NCBI GenBank assembly: GCA_946478915.1
Contig: CAMLER010000145.1
Location: 1 to 9,861, forward strand
DNA from: an uncultured Chryseolinea sp.
Lineage (GTDB): Bacteria > Bacteroidota > Bacteroidia > Cytophagales > Cyclobacteriaceae
Direction: 5' to 3'
Length of the DNA stretch: 9,861 nt
The translations under genes and the position numbers were made by a program. Position 1 is the stretch's first letter, and each line of letters opens with the position of its first letter. Under the pieces are notes generated by a model that had not been told where the DNA came from, did no database searches, and saw only the letters and a list, made by a program, of their open reading frames with translations. Positions 1 through 6,184 of the stretch are shown here, piece by piece.

Positions 1-477
1 TTCATAACCATGGTTATGATAGCAAAACATCAAATTATGATTTTCCTTCAGGAATTTACCCGCCTTACTAAAATCAACTACCGCCTTTTTTATTGTTTCG
101 ATTGTAGCGGGTGGATCATGCGGTATCCATGCAACGCGTATATATGAAGCGCCTAATGTTTTTGCATTTTCAGCAACTTCAGCAGTCTTGTTTACAAGGT
201 CATCGTAACTAACACCAAAAGAGGTACACTTCATACCGCGCTCATCAAGCATTTGCCTGATCTCTTTCGCTGTGCGTTTGAAAAGGTTTGAGAATTCAAT
301 GTTGGTTATACCCATCCGTTTGATTGTATCAAGGGTAGCCGCCACATCTTTGTCAAAACTTTTCCGAAAGGAATACGAAACGATACCGGGAGTGTCTTTT
401 AAAGTCTTGCCAAACGACTGGCTGAAAACGCTGGTGGTAGAGATGACAAGTAGTAATAAGATTGAAATTGACTTCAT
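1..477 (-). CDS. Secreted sugar phosphate isomerase/epimerase-like TIM barrel protein (N-terminal part)
   Basis: I read 159 residues from ATG 477-475 to the left edge with no stop, so the C-terminal half lies outside the window. Residues 1-19 form a type I signal peptide (MKSISILLLLVISTTSVFS) with likely cleavage before Q20, so the product should be periplasmic. The mature part matches the xylose isomerase-like TIM barrel family (AP_endonuc_2 fold): PGIVSYSFRKSF near the start, the IKRMGITNIEF strand (52-62), the LGASYIRVAW strand (108-117) and YHNHGYE (153-159), whose H-N-H-x-x-E is a typical active-site motif of these epimerases. It begins 41 bp after the Gfo/Idh gene on the same strand, so the two are probably co-transcribed; such pairs are common in Bacteroidota sugar catabolism. 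The substrate cannot be told. No strong ribosome binding site is seen. Confidence 0.85.
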   Translation of the reverse strand, partial: MKSISILLLLVISTTSVFSQSFGKTLKDTPGIVSYSFRKSFDKDVAATLDTIKRMGITNIEFSNLFKRTAKEIRQMLDERGMKCTSFGVSYDDLVNKTAEVAENAKTLGASYIRVAWIPHDPPATIETIKKAVVDFSKAGKFLKENHNLMFCYHNHGYE

Positions 478-518
478 GGGTAAAAATAGTTTCTGTTGAT
501 ATCCTGAATGATTAAAAT

Positions 519-1862
519 TTATACGTTAACGTTCCAGCCCTTTTCGTATTCGCGACTCCACAAAGCCATGGCCTCTTTGTCGTTGAGTATGTGTCCGTTA
601 GACGGGTCGCAGTTTAACGTGCGGCCTACACGGTAGGCAATGTTCCCCAGCTGCGGGAGCAACGTTGATTTGTGGCCTTCGAGTATAGGTGCATTCACCT
701 TTTCATTACCGCGAATTGATTCTACAAAGTTAAGCAGATGCGCGTTGTCCAACCTTTCAAATGGGCTTACCTTATTTGTCGGGTCGAACGGAGTGTCGTC
801 TTTTACCTCTTCAATGAGTTTATTCTTGTCATTATCAAAAATCTTATAGCCATTTGCACCCGGATATACGATTGTTCCTTTCTCGCCATAGAAAATCACT
901 CCTCTTCCACTGCCTTCCGAATCAAATCCGTTGCAGCTTCTTCCCTCCCACGTGCACGCTGTGTTATTTGGAAAATTAAAGGTGATAGTCTGCGTATCGG
1001 GAGTTTCCCAATCATCATCAAAATGAAAACGACCTCCAGCAGATACCACTTTTGTTGGGTAATCGACACCCAGTCCCCAACGAATAACATCGAGTTCGTG
1101 GGTGCCATTGTTCAGCGCCTCGCCTGTGCCCCAATGCCAGAACCAGTGCCAGTTATAATGTATCAAATTGCTTTTATAGTCCTGACGGGGTGCAGGACCT
1201 TGCCAAAGATCAAAGTTTAGATTTTCCGGCACTGGCACAACGGTTCCCTTCCCGATAGATTTACGATTATTGACATACCATCCACGCGCAAAGTAAACGC
1301 GCCCAATGGCACCGTTGCGCAGTTTATCAACCATTCCAATAACATTGTTGAACGACCGGCGTTGGCTCCCCATCTGGACTTGCTTCTTATATTTTTGAGC
1401 GGCCTCAACCAACATTTCGCCTTCGCGGGGATTATGGCTGCATGGCTTTTCAACATAAACATTTTTTCCCGATTGCAATGCCATAATTGCAGCGGGCGTA
1501 TGCCAGTGGTCTGGCGCAGCAATGGCAATTCCGTCCAGATCTTTTTTCTCCAGCATCTTGCGTATGTCGGCAAATCCCTCCGGCTTTTTTCCCCGAATGG
1601 ATTCGATCTCTTTTATAGTTTTAGCGAGAACAGTTGCATCGGGATCGCAGATGTAAGCCACGTCTACGTTCGGCAATTTTGCAAAAGCCTTTGCGAGAAA
1701 CATTCCGCGGCTGTTGGTCCCCATAATGCCCAACACTACTTTCGAATTAGGAGCACCATGAAATATTTCAGCACCTTTAGCGAGGTAGGGACTCAATACC
1801 AGGCTGCTGCTGGCAGCCGATACACGGCGGATAAATTCGCCACGGTTGATATTCTTTGACAT
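519..1862 (-). CDS. Gfo/Idh/MocA family oxidoreductase with Tat-like leader
   Basis: This 447-residue protein is a complete NAD(P)-dependent sugar or cyclitol dehydrogenase-type oxidoreductase. The Rossmann nucleotide-binding loop is GIMGTNSRG (45-53), with a conserved acidic strand end AYICDPD (69-75). The family EKP motif is at 138-140 (VYVEKPCSHN), and NNGTHELDVIRW (251-262) carries the catalytic-type H255 and D258. The C-terminal alpha/beta domain ends in ALWSREYEKGW, as in many Bacteroidota homologues. The N-terminus NRGEFIRRVSAASSSLVLSP has the layout of a Tat signal peptide, but Gly8 replaces the second arginine of the expected RR pair, with a second RR at 12-13. Export is therefore likely but not certain. 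It lies 109 bp downstream of the antiporter gene and 41 bp upstream of a secreted isomerase-like gene, so the two products could act in sequence on a periplasmic sugar or glycoside. The substrate is unknown. Confidence 0.92.
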   Translation of the reverse strand: MSKNINRGEFIRRVSAASSSLVLSPYLAKGAEIFHGAPNSKVVLGIMGTNSRGMFLAKAFAKLPNVDVAYICDPDATVLAKTIKEIESIRGKKPEGFADIRKMLEKKDLDGIAIAAPDHWHTPAAIMALQSGKNVYVEKPCSHNPREGEMLVEAAQKYKKQVQMGSQRRSFNNVIGMVDKLRNGAIGRVYFARGWYVNNRKSIGKGTVVPVPENLNFDLWQGPAPRQDYKSNLIHYNWHWFWHWGTGEALNNGTHELDVIRWGLGVDYPTKVVSAGGRFHFDDDWETPDTQTITFNFPNNTACTWEGRSCNGFDSEGSGRGVIFYGEKGTIVYPGANGYKIFDNDKNKLIEEVKDDTPFDPTNKVSPFERLDNAHLLNFVESIRGNEKVNAPILEGHKSTLLPQLGNIAYRVGRTLNCDPSNGHILNDKEAMALWSREYEKGWNVNV

Positions 1863-1971
1863 AAGGTTGGGTCAGGTTAAGAAAAGATATTGTGTAAGGT
1901 AGCTATTTTTCGATTTTGGTATCACAACTTTTACACAAACGCAGTCTCAAGGTACTTTCTGCCCCAAGTTT

Positions 1972-3174
1972 CTATATGATATCTCGTATTTCTTCGCGGG
2001 GAATTTGTTTGTTTAGCAGTAGTCCGACTGTCATCATCAGGCTCGTGAAAACAATAACAAGAAATAATACACCTTCGCTTAGCCCAGCCATCCTTTGCGA
2101 TTCCGGGATGCTGTAAAATAGAAGGACAGTGATCAATCCACGCGGGGCGATTAACATCAGAGGGGTCGAGGTAATCTTTAAAATAAACCGGAAAAAAATT
2201 AATCGCAGGACAACGGTTGTTGCGATTACTGCAAGTCCGATGAGGATAACTTCTGATGTGGCTAGAAGCTCTAAATCAATTGAAAACCCGAAAAGAAGGA
2301 AGAAAAAAGTACGGATAATGAAGGCAGTCTCAGCGGTTATGATCTTCAATTCCTTGGTCACTTCACCTATCCTTTCCGGCGAAAAAAATTTTAGCACGAG
2401 GTGGTGCTTGAAATGGCGAAAGTTTCCCAGTACCAGTCCGAAACACAAGACTACTAAAAGTGATGGAAGGTTCAGGAATTTGGCAAAGGTGTAAATGAGG
2501 ATCAGTATGGCGAACGTGAGGAAAAATCTTACGTGTGCCGTAGTATGATTGAGCAGAAAAACGAGAAATGCAGTACTGATAATAGAAACTACAATGACCA
2601 ATATGATACTCCAGCTGAATGACAAAACAGAGCCCAGTCCCGATTCATGGTCCATCAAAACATAGTTGAAAAGAATGATGCCCACGATATCGGAAAAAGT
2701 GCTTTCATAAACGATGAACTCCCGCTTTTCTTCATCCATATTTTGAACGCTAGGAATAGCAATTGCACTGCTGATAACCGACAGGGGTATTGCATGTAGC
2801 AATGCCTGACGAAAATCTGCACCGAAATAATATGAAAATAACAATGCAACAAATGCGGAAGTAGCGCTCATCAGTCCCAACGCCGACAAAAGAGCCCGAC
2901 TAATAAACTTAAATTTCTTGGGTTGAATCGAGAGGTCCAGCGATGCTTCGAGAACGATAAAAATCAAGCCTGTAATTCCAAGGATCTCCAGTAAAACACG
3001 TGTTTGTGGAAGCTGAAATCCGAAATATTGCGCTCCATAATTTAATCCGATACCGGACCCGAGTAAAAGCAGGACAGATGGTATTCGCAATTTCGTTGAA
3101 AGATAATTAAACAAGTACGACAGCACAACGAGAACACTAAGAATGATCAATATGGAATACGCGTCTATTTTCAT
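1972..3174 (-). CDS. Cation/proton antiporter, CPA1 (NhaP/NHE-like) family
   Basis: The 400-residue protein is almost entirely hydrophobic, with about 11-13 membrane helices and no soluble C-terminal domain, which fits a minimal Na+(K+)/H+ exchanger of the inner membrane. Family marks are the half-broken helix SSAIAIPSVQ (135-144), the helix YESTFSDIVG (156-165), RTFFFLLFGFSIDL (288-301) and APRGLI (343-348). By spacing to archaeal NhaP, E157, S158 and D162 correspond to the conserved Glu, the ion-coordinating Ser and the ion-binding Asp; R345 corresponds to the Arg that pairs with the Glu. The Asn that precedes the Asp in most CPA1 members is Ser161 here, and the TDP-like motif of the preceding helix is degenerate, so ion choice or stoichiometry cannot be predicted. 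It lies 68 bp after the dehydrogenase gene and 109 bp before the Gfo/Idh gene on the same strand. Confidence 0.88.
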   Translation of the reverse strand: MKIDAYSILIILSVLVVLSYLFNYLSTKLRIPSVLLLLGSGIGLNYGAQYFGFQLPQTRVLLEILGITGLIFIVLEASLDLSIQPKKFKFISRALLSALGLMSATSAFVALLFSYYFGADFRQALLHAIPLSVISSAIAIPSVQNMDEEKREFIVYESTFSDIVGIILFNYVLMDHESGLGSVLSFSWSIILVIVVSIISTAFLVFLLNHTTAHVRFFLTFAILILIYTFAKFLNLPSLLVVLCFGLVLGNFRHFKHHLVLKFFSPERIGEVTKELKIITAETAFIIRTFFFLLFGFSIDLELLATSEVILIGLAVIATTVVLRLIFFRFILKITSTPLMLIAPRGLITVLLFYSIPESQRMAGLSEGVLFLVIVFTSLMMTVGLLLNKQIPREEIRDII

Positions 3175-3242
3175 GCAGCAATCAATTCTATTAGCGAGTG
3201 AAATTGCACTTATGGAGCGGTATAGGCAAAGTTTTTTTTATT

Positions 3243-4334
3243 CTATGCACTGAACGGTATTCCGGTCTCTGAAGAAATACTTATAAGGTCGCGCACAACG
3301 CCATGGATAACAGGGATCCCATCCTTAGTTCGTAATAATTCCTGTTGATGTTCCGGATCTCCGGGTATGAGAACAGCGTCAAAACCGGGCGCTGGCTTGG
3401 TTTTTCGAAAGATGTCTATCCAGTGATCGATACGTCTCTTAAACACATCCACTTCTTCAAAGCCATCTATTTCCATTGCCCCAAAAAAATGTCCGATACC
3501 TTTTCCTACGCTCTCTTTTGGAGTTTCTTCAAACAAAGCAAAGGGAGGAGCGAATGGTCCCCAATTGGCTCCACTAAGTACACATGACAATATATCAACC
3601 ATGGCTGAAAGGCAATACCCTTTGTGTCCGCCCAATTCCCGCGTCCCGCCCAATGGAAGCAGCCCCCCTGCATATACATCCTCCGGCGAAGTGGAACTGC
3701 GACCTTCCTGATCAATGATCCAACCTTCTGGCACCGCTTTGTTCTGGCGTTTTGCAATTTCCACTTTTCCAAACGCTACTACGCTGGTGGCGAGATCGAT
3801 CACAATGGGAGGATTAGTATAACCCGGGAAAGCAATAGCGATAGGGTTGGTGCCCAGCCTTCGCTCTGCGCCGAATAACGGTACGACTATCCGCGAAGAG
3901 TTCGTCATCGACCATCCGATCATATCTCGTTCGAGTGCCTTCAGTGAATAATATGAAGCAATGCCATAGTGATTAGTGTTGCATACACTCACCCATCCTG
4001 ATCCATATTGTGCAGCCTTATCCATGGCAATCTCATTGGCTTTCGGCCCAACGACCAATCCAAGTCCACTGTCGCCGTCTACGGTAGCAACACTTTTTTT
4101 TTCTCTTATTATTCGGATGTTCGGGTTTGGATTCAGTCTTCCGATCTTGAACATATCAACATAAGTGCGAAGTCGCGCTACGCCATGAGAATCGATTCCT
4201 CGCAGATCAGCTTTTGATAAAACATCGGCAGCCTGCAATGCATCAGTTTCGCTGACGCCGTAATACATGAATACATTTACAGTAAAATCTTTCAGGTATT
4301 GAGCAGAGAAAGTATGGTAATTGATCGCCGACAT
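3243..4334 (-). CDS. Ldh2-family (malate/lactate-type) NAD(P)-dependent dehydrogenase
   Basis: The 363-residue protein belongs to the type-2 malate/L-lactate dehydrogenase family (Ldh_2 fold; relatives act on malate, L-sulfolactate, ureidoglycolate and 2,3-diketogulonate). It is unrelated to the classical Rossmann LDH/MDH. Motifs in order are RGIDSHGVARL (45-55, with the conserved SHG), VDGDSGLG (85-92), NTNHYGIASYY (119-129), LGTNPIAIAFP (160-170), DLATS (180-184) and GGHKGYCLS (235-243). Length and motif order match a complete family member. A cytosolic enzyme is expected because no signal peptide is seen. The ATG at 4334 gives the normal N-terminus (YHTFSAQYLKDFTVNVF), which the family needs. 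It is the first gene of a four-gene minus-strand run with an antiporter, a Gfo/Idh oxidoreductase and an isomerase-like gene, so a role in sugar-acid or hydroxy-acid use is plausible. The substrate cannot be assigned from sequence alone. Confidence 0.92.
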   Translation of the reverse strand: MSAINYHTFSAQYLKDFTVNVFMYYGVSETDALQAADVLSKADLRGIDSHGVARLRTYVDMFKIGRLNPNPNIRIIREKKSVATVDGDSGLGLVVGPKANEIAMDKAAQYGSGWVSVCNTNHYGIASYYSLKALERDMIGWSMTNSSRIVVPLFGAERRLGTNPIAIAFPGYTNPPIVIDLATSVVAFGKVEIAKRQNKAVPEGWIIDQEGRSSTSPEDVYAGGLLPLGGTRELGGHKGYCLSAMVDILSCVLSGANWGPFAPPFALFEETPKESVGKGIGHFFGAMEIDGFEEVDVFKRRIDHWIDIFRKTKPAPGFDAVLIPGDPEHQQELLRTKDGIPVIHGVVRDLISISSETGIPFSA

Positions 4335-4594
4335 GGTGAAGCAGGTATTTGGAGAGATTCAATATCGGATACTGCAATGAATGAAGCAATCAGTAGCCCG
4401 AATTGTTGAACACGCAGGTTTTCAAAAGAACGCTGTTTACTGACTGTTCAAAGGTTCAATTCTTCCGGATACGCTGTAAAAACCTACCGGGATTCTCCAA
4501 ATCTGAAAGTCATGGCAAACCAATGGTGCAAATGATATCCCTGGTAATTCGGGGAACGTCATTGCAACTTGTGATATTGTGGTCTGGTATGTAG

Positions 4595-4750
4595 CTAGCG
4601 GAATACAATTGATAACGCCCAGACTATGCTAAGGCCCAGGGCGCAATAAAAAATGATGGTTAATACGTGGACCGTTGCACCTTCGCTTGAAACCTTTCGC
4701 CTCTGCTTAATGCTATTTTCATTCCTCAATTCGTCAACACCCGTCATCAT
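4595..4750 (-). CDS. Possible 51-residue single-pass membrane protein
   Basis: A short ORF starts at ATG 4750-4748 (a second in-frame ATG follows directly) and ends at TAG 4597-4595. The first 27 residues are hydrophilic and charged (including DELRNENSIKQRRKVSSE). Residues 28-50 form one clear hydrophobic helix (HVLTIIFYCALGLSIVWALS and following), ending in Arg51. By the positive-inside rule, the RRK patch before the helix suggests a cytoplasmic N-terminus. No family was recognised. In its favour are the membrane-protein layout, the start coupled by an ATGA overlap to a 22-codon ORF, and a TATCTTTG promoter element about 70 bp upstream. Against it are its small size and the lack of a clear ribosome binding site. 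It points towards the dehydrogenase gene, 260 bp away. The function is unknown. Confidence 0.4.
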   Translation of the reverse strand: MMTGVDELRNENSIKQRRKVSSEGATVHVLTIIFYCALGLSIVWALSIVFR

Positions 4751-4815
4751 AAAACAATCATTTCGTTTAACATTTTAGCCCTCATTTCCGGTTGTTCACA
4801 GCCGATTTTGAGCAT
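4747..4815 (-). CDS. Possible 22-residue leader ORF overlapping the small membrane ORF
   Basis: The ORF begins at ATG 4815-4813 and reads MLKIGCEQPEMRAKMLNEMI then VL, ending at TGA 4749-4747. Internal in-frame ATGs at codons 11, 15 and 19 are alternative starts. Its stop overlaps the start of the 51-residue ORF as ATGA (4750-4747), an arrangement typical of translational coupling. The first ATG lies only 4 bases past the -7 element, so a transcript from that promoter would probably start near or just after it, and an internal ATG is then more likely to be used. No homology was recognised, and it may not be translated at all. Confidence 0.2.
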   Translation of the reverse strand: MLKIGCEQPEMRAKMLNEMIVL

Positions 4816-4818
4816 ATA

Positions 4819-4826
4819 CAAAGATA
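4819..4826 (-). promoter_or_regulatory. Bacteroidota-type -7 promoter element (TATCTTTG), minus strand
   Basis: The minus strand reads TATCTTTG, an exact match to the Bacteroidota sigma-A -7 consensus TAnnTTTG. The expected TTG-like -33 element about 19-21 bases upstream is not clear (only a TTTAC-like stretch). The same octamer stands in front of the tRNA gene in this window. If active, it would transcribe the two short ORFs at 4595-4815 and could read on towards the dehydrogenase operon. Confidence 0.45.
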
Positions 4827-4874
4827 ATGATCGTTCACCTGCAGTAAATCAGGATCTAACGGATTTTAGAATTT

Positions 4875-4907
4875 CAGGGAAACCCTGAGAAGTAAGGGTT
4901 TTCCCTG
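4875..4907. repeat. Inverted repeat with 12-bp arms (possible terminator or regulatory hairpin)
   Basis: The arms are CAGGGAAACCCT (4875-4886) and AGGGTTTTCCCTG (4895-4907). They pair perfectly apart from one extra T in the right arm, around an 8-base loop. No run of T follows directly on either strand (a TTTTCTT tract starts about 10 bases after the hairpin on the plus strand), so it is not a textbook intrinsic terminator. It lies between the minus-strand promoter-like element and the divergent lipoprotein gene. Confidence 0.6.
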
Positions 4908-5047
4908 ACAGGGGCTGTTTTCTTGCTAAAAGCAGCATTGTGCTATTCACACAGTCATGCACATCCAATAATATGGAGCATCATTCTGATAAATTCAAAC
5001 GCAACCTCGTGAGCAGTTTTACAGTTTAAGTCCATAAATTTTGTGAC

Positions 5048-5857
5048 TTGAAAACGCTGTTTTACCTCCTTGCACTTAGTATTGTTTTGGCTGGTTGCGA
5101 CGACGATGATGAAACCATTGGTCATACAGAGACCAAATTGCATTACTATACGGAGTCATTCAAGATTGATGGTTTTGACTATGACCCCCAGTACACGGTG
5201 ATGTACTATTACGATAAATCCGGTAAGCTCGAGAAGTATACCTTTTACAGTTACCAGCCCGCTTCAGACCAATTGAAGGAGGAACGCACTTTTAATTTTA
5301 CCTATTTGAATGGTCGGGTTGATCAAATCGAAGGCATTCTTGTCAATAGTACATCTCCATACATCCGTTATTCATACGAATACCTTCCTGATGCAAAGGT
5401 CTCCAAAATTAAAGAGGTCAATACCGCAGCAGGCATCAATTCGGAGGCGATTTTTGATTACCAGGCTGACGACGTTATTAAAGTAGACTATCATTATTCC
5501 AATGGAAATAGCTTCCAATACGAGTTCCATTATGGCAATAACAATATACTGACCGACAAAACAACCAGAGGTACGCAATTGTGCAGCGATGGACACTACA
5601 GCTATGATGACAATAAAAGTCCGTTTCAAACACTGGGGTATGTGGACTATTTGTTATTCAATTTATCGGTGAATAACAAGCTGACTGAAAGCGTAAATTA
5701 TGTTGGTTGTGCCTTTCCAACACTGCTTCCCGAGTCATACGAATACGAGTATGGTAATCATGGATTCCCGACAGTGGCGATTACAAAGTACAAGTCAGGC
5801 GGCGCCATCAAACAATCGAGGAAGAATTTCTATTACAAGCAGGTAAGGGTGGACTAG
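5048..5857 (+). CDS. Hypothetical lipoprotein with Asp-rich export-like signal (YD-type beta-rich protein)
   Basis: The gene uses TTG (5048-5050) as start. An in-frame TAA lies at 5027-5029 and no ATG or GTG falls between, and this start alone gives a complete lipoprotein signal peptide: MKTLFYLLALSIVLAG then Cys17 (lipobox LAGC, 14-17). The run DDDDE directly after the cysteine resembles the acidic lipoprotein export signal that sends Bacteroidota lipoproteins to the cell surface. The 253-residue mature part is rich in Tyr, Asp and Asn in alternating beta-strand patterns (YYYDKSGKLEKYTFYSY, FNFTYLNGRVDQI, YEYEYGNHGF). These resemble the YD/RHS-like repeats of many uncharacterised Bacteroidota lipoproteins. 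C179 and C221 could form a disulfide. No catalytic motif is seen. It stands alone between a divergent gene set and a tRNA; its role is unknown. Confidence 0.75.
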   Translation: MKTLFYLLALSIVLAGCDDDDETIGHTETKLHYYTESFKIDGFDYDPQYTVMYYYDKSGKLEKYTFYSYQPASDQLKEERTFNFTYLNGRVDQIEGILVNSTSPYIRYSYEYLPDAKVSKIKEVNTAAGINSEAIFDYQADDVIKVDYHYSNGNSFQYEFHYGNNNILTDKTTRGTQLCSDGHYSYDDNKSPFQTLGYVDYLLFNLSVNNKLTESVNYVGCAFPTLLPESYEYEYGNHGFPTVAITKYKSGGAIKQSRKNFYYKQVRVD

Positions 5858-5912
5858 CCCCCCTTTTGGCCTCAAATCCCTTTAGACAGGTCGAGAATCC
5901 TGGATCACAGCG

Positions 5913-5951
5913 TAAAATGCATGGAACCTATGTAACTGGGTATGCATTTTA
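5913..5951. repeat. Perfect 10-bp inverted repeat upstream of tRNA-Arg
   Basis: TAAAATGCAT (5913-5922) and ATGCATTTTA (5942-5951) are exact reverse complements around a 19-base spacer. G-T pairs extend the stem by one pair at each end, and ACCT/GGGT inside the loop can add more pairs. The right arm covers the place where the -33 element of the tRNA promoter would lie. It could be an operator, or a terminator for the upstream lipoprotein gene whose stop is 55 bp before it. No T-run follows, so the operator reading is slightly favoured. Confidence 0.6.
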
Positions 5952-5962
5952 TCCATTATTTA

Positions 5963-5970
5963 TATCTTTG
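5963..5970 (+). promoter_or_regulatory. Bacteroidota-type -7 promoter element of the tRNA-Arg gene
   Basis: TATCTTTG is an exact TAnnTTTG match that ends 25 bases before the first base of the tRNA, so a transcript would carry a leader of about 20 bases for RNase P to remove. No obvious TTG -33 box lies 19-21 bases upstream; the right arm of the 10-bp inverted repeat occupies that region. Confidence 0.6.
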
Positions 5971-5995
5971 CGACCGTTTATTTGCAGATTGGACT

Positions 5996-6067
5996 GGTCC
6001 CGTAGTTCAATGGATAGAATAGGAGTTTCCTAAACTTTTGATGCAGGTTCGATTCCTGTCGGGACTA
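5996..6067 (+). tRNA. tRNA-Arg (anticodon CCU)
   Basis: A 72-base cloverleaf folds cleanly. The acceptor stem is GGTCCCG/CGGGACT (5996-6002 with 6060-6066, one G-T pair), the D-stem GTTC/GAAT, and the anticodon stem GGAGT/ACTTT around loop TTCCTAA with anticodon CCT. The variable loop has 4 bases, and the T-stem GCAGG/CCTGT encloses TTCGATT. The discriminator base is A6067 and CCA is not encoded (CGA follows). This tRNA reads AGG codons. A TATCTTTG promoter element stands 26 bases upstream and a hairpin terminator begins 3 bases after the 3' end. The last 9 bases of the gene (6059-6067) are the start of a 77-bp sequence repeated at 6611. Confidence 0.95.
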
Positions 6068-6135
6068 CGAAAAACAGAGTGAGGGTGAGAGCGAGAGCGA
6101 ACAAACGAACTCTGTTTTTTCTTCGCTCTCACACT
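6059..6135 (+). repeat. 77-bp direct repeat, copy A (tRNA tail plus terminator)
   Basis: This stretch is identical over 77 bases to 6611-6687. It begins with TCGGGACTACGA, of which the first 9 bases are the end of tRNA-Arg, and continues through the whole terminator hairpin. Beyond it, 9 of the next 12 bases still match (6136-6147 with 6688-6699). The base just before the repeat differs (G6058, C6610), so the left boundary is sharp. Confidence 0.95.
6070..6120 (+). terminator. Terminator of tRNA-Arg (bidirectional hairpin)
   Basis: AAAAACAGAGT (6070-6080) pairs over 11 bases with ACTCTGTTTTT (6109-6119), and T6120 completes a run of six T. The loop is unusually long (28 bases) and purine-rich. 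Because the stem begins with five A, the opposite strand also ends in a T-run, so it can stop transcription from both sides. It begins 3 bases after the tRNA. Confidence 0.7.
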
Positions 6136-6146
6136 CACACTGACTC
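6077..6146 (+). repeat. Long imperfect hairpin (25-bp stem) overlapping the terminator
   Basis: The purine-rich arm 6077-6101 (GAGTGAGGGTGAGAGCG and following) pairs with the pyrimidine-rich arm 6122-6146 at 21 of 25 positions around a 20-base loop. It shares its left arm and loop with the terminator stem, so the two structures exclude each other. The GAG/GTG repetition makes the arms low in complexity, which may explain part of the match. A similar structure forms in copy B (6628-6653 with 6674-6699, 21 of 26 paired). Confidence 0.5.
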
Positions 6147-6184
6147 TGCTCCCGTTGTTTTGCAAATAACCTCACAATACCGTT

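Larger units (their letters stand above)
4335..5047. other. 713-bp intergenic region between divergent genes
   Basis: No ORF of ordinary length with coding character is seen on either strand. From left to right it holds 260 bp with nothing recognisable except the upstream region of the dehydrogenase gene (4335-4594). Next come two short minus-strand ORFs (4595-4815) with a promoter-like -7 element (4819-4826). A strong inverted repeat follows (4875-4907), then about 140 bp leading to the lipoprotein gene. No tRNA, riboswitch or repeat array was recognised. Confidence 0.6.

Noticed and set aside
3187..3240. Inverted repeat-like GTGAAATTGCAC and A/T-rich stretch between the dehydrogenase and antiporter genes
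   Set aside because: The arms are only 3 bp when strictly paired, and the T-run is not preceded by a stem on the coding strand, so neither operator nor terminator is supported.
4403..4594. Plus-strand frame of 63 codons in the intergenic region
   Set aside because: The translation has no coding pattern, no signal or membrane layout and no promoter or ribosome binding site; it looks like chance.
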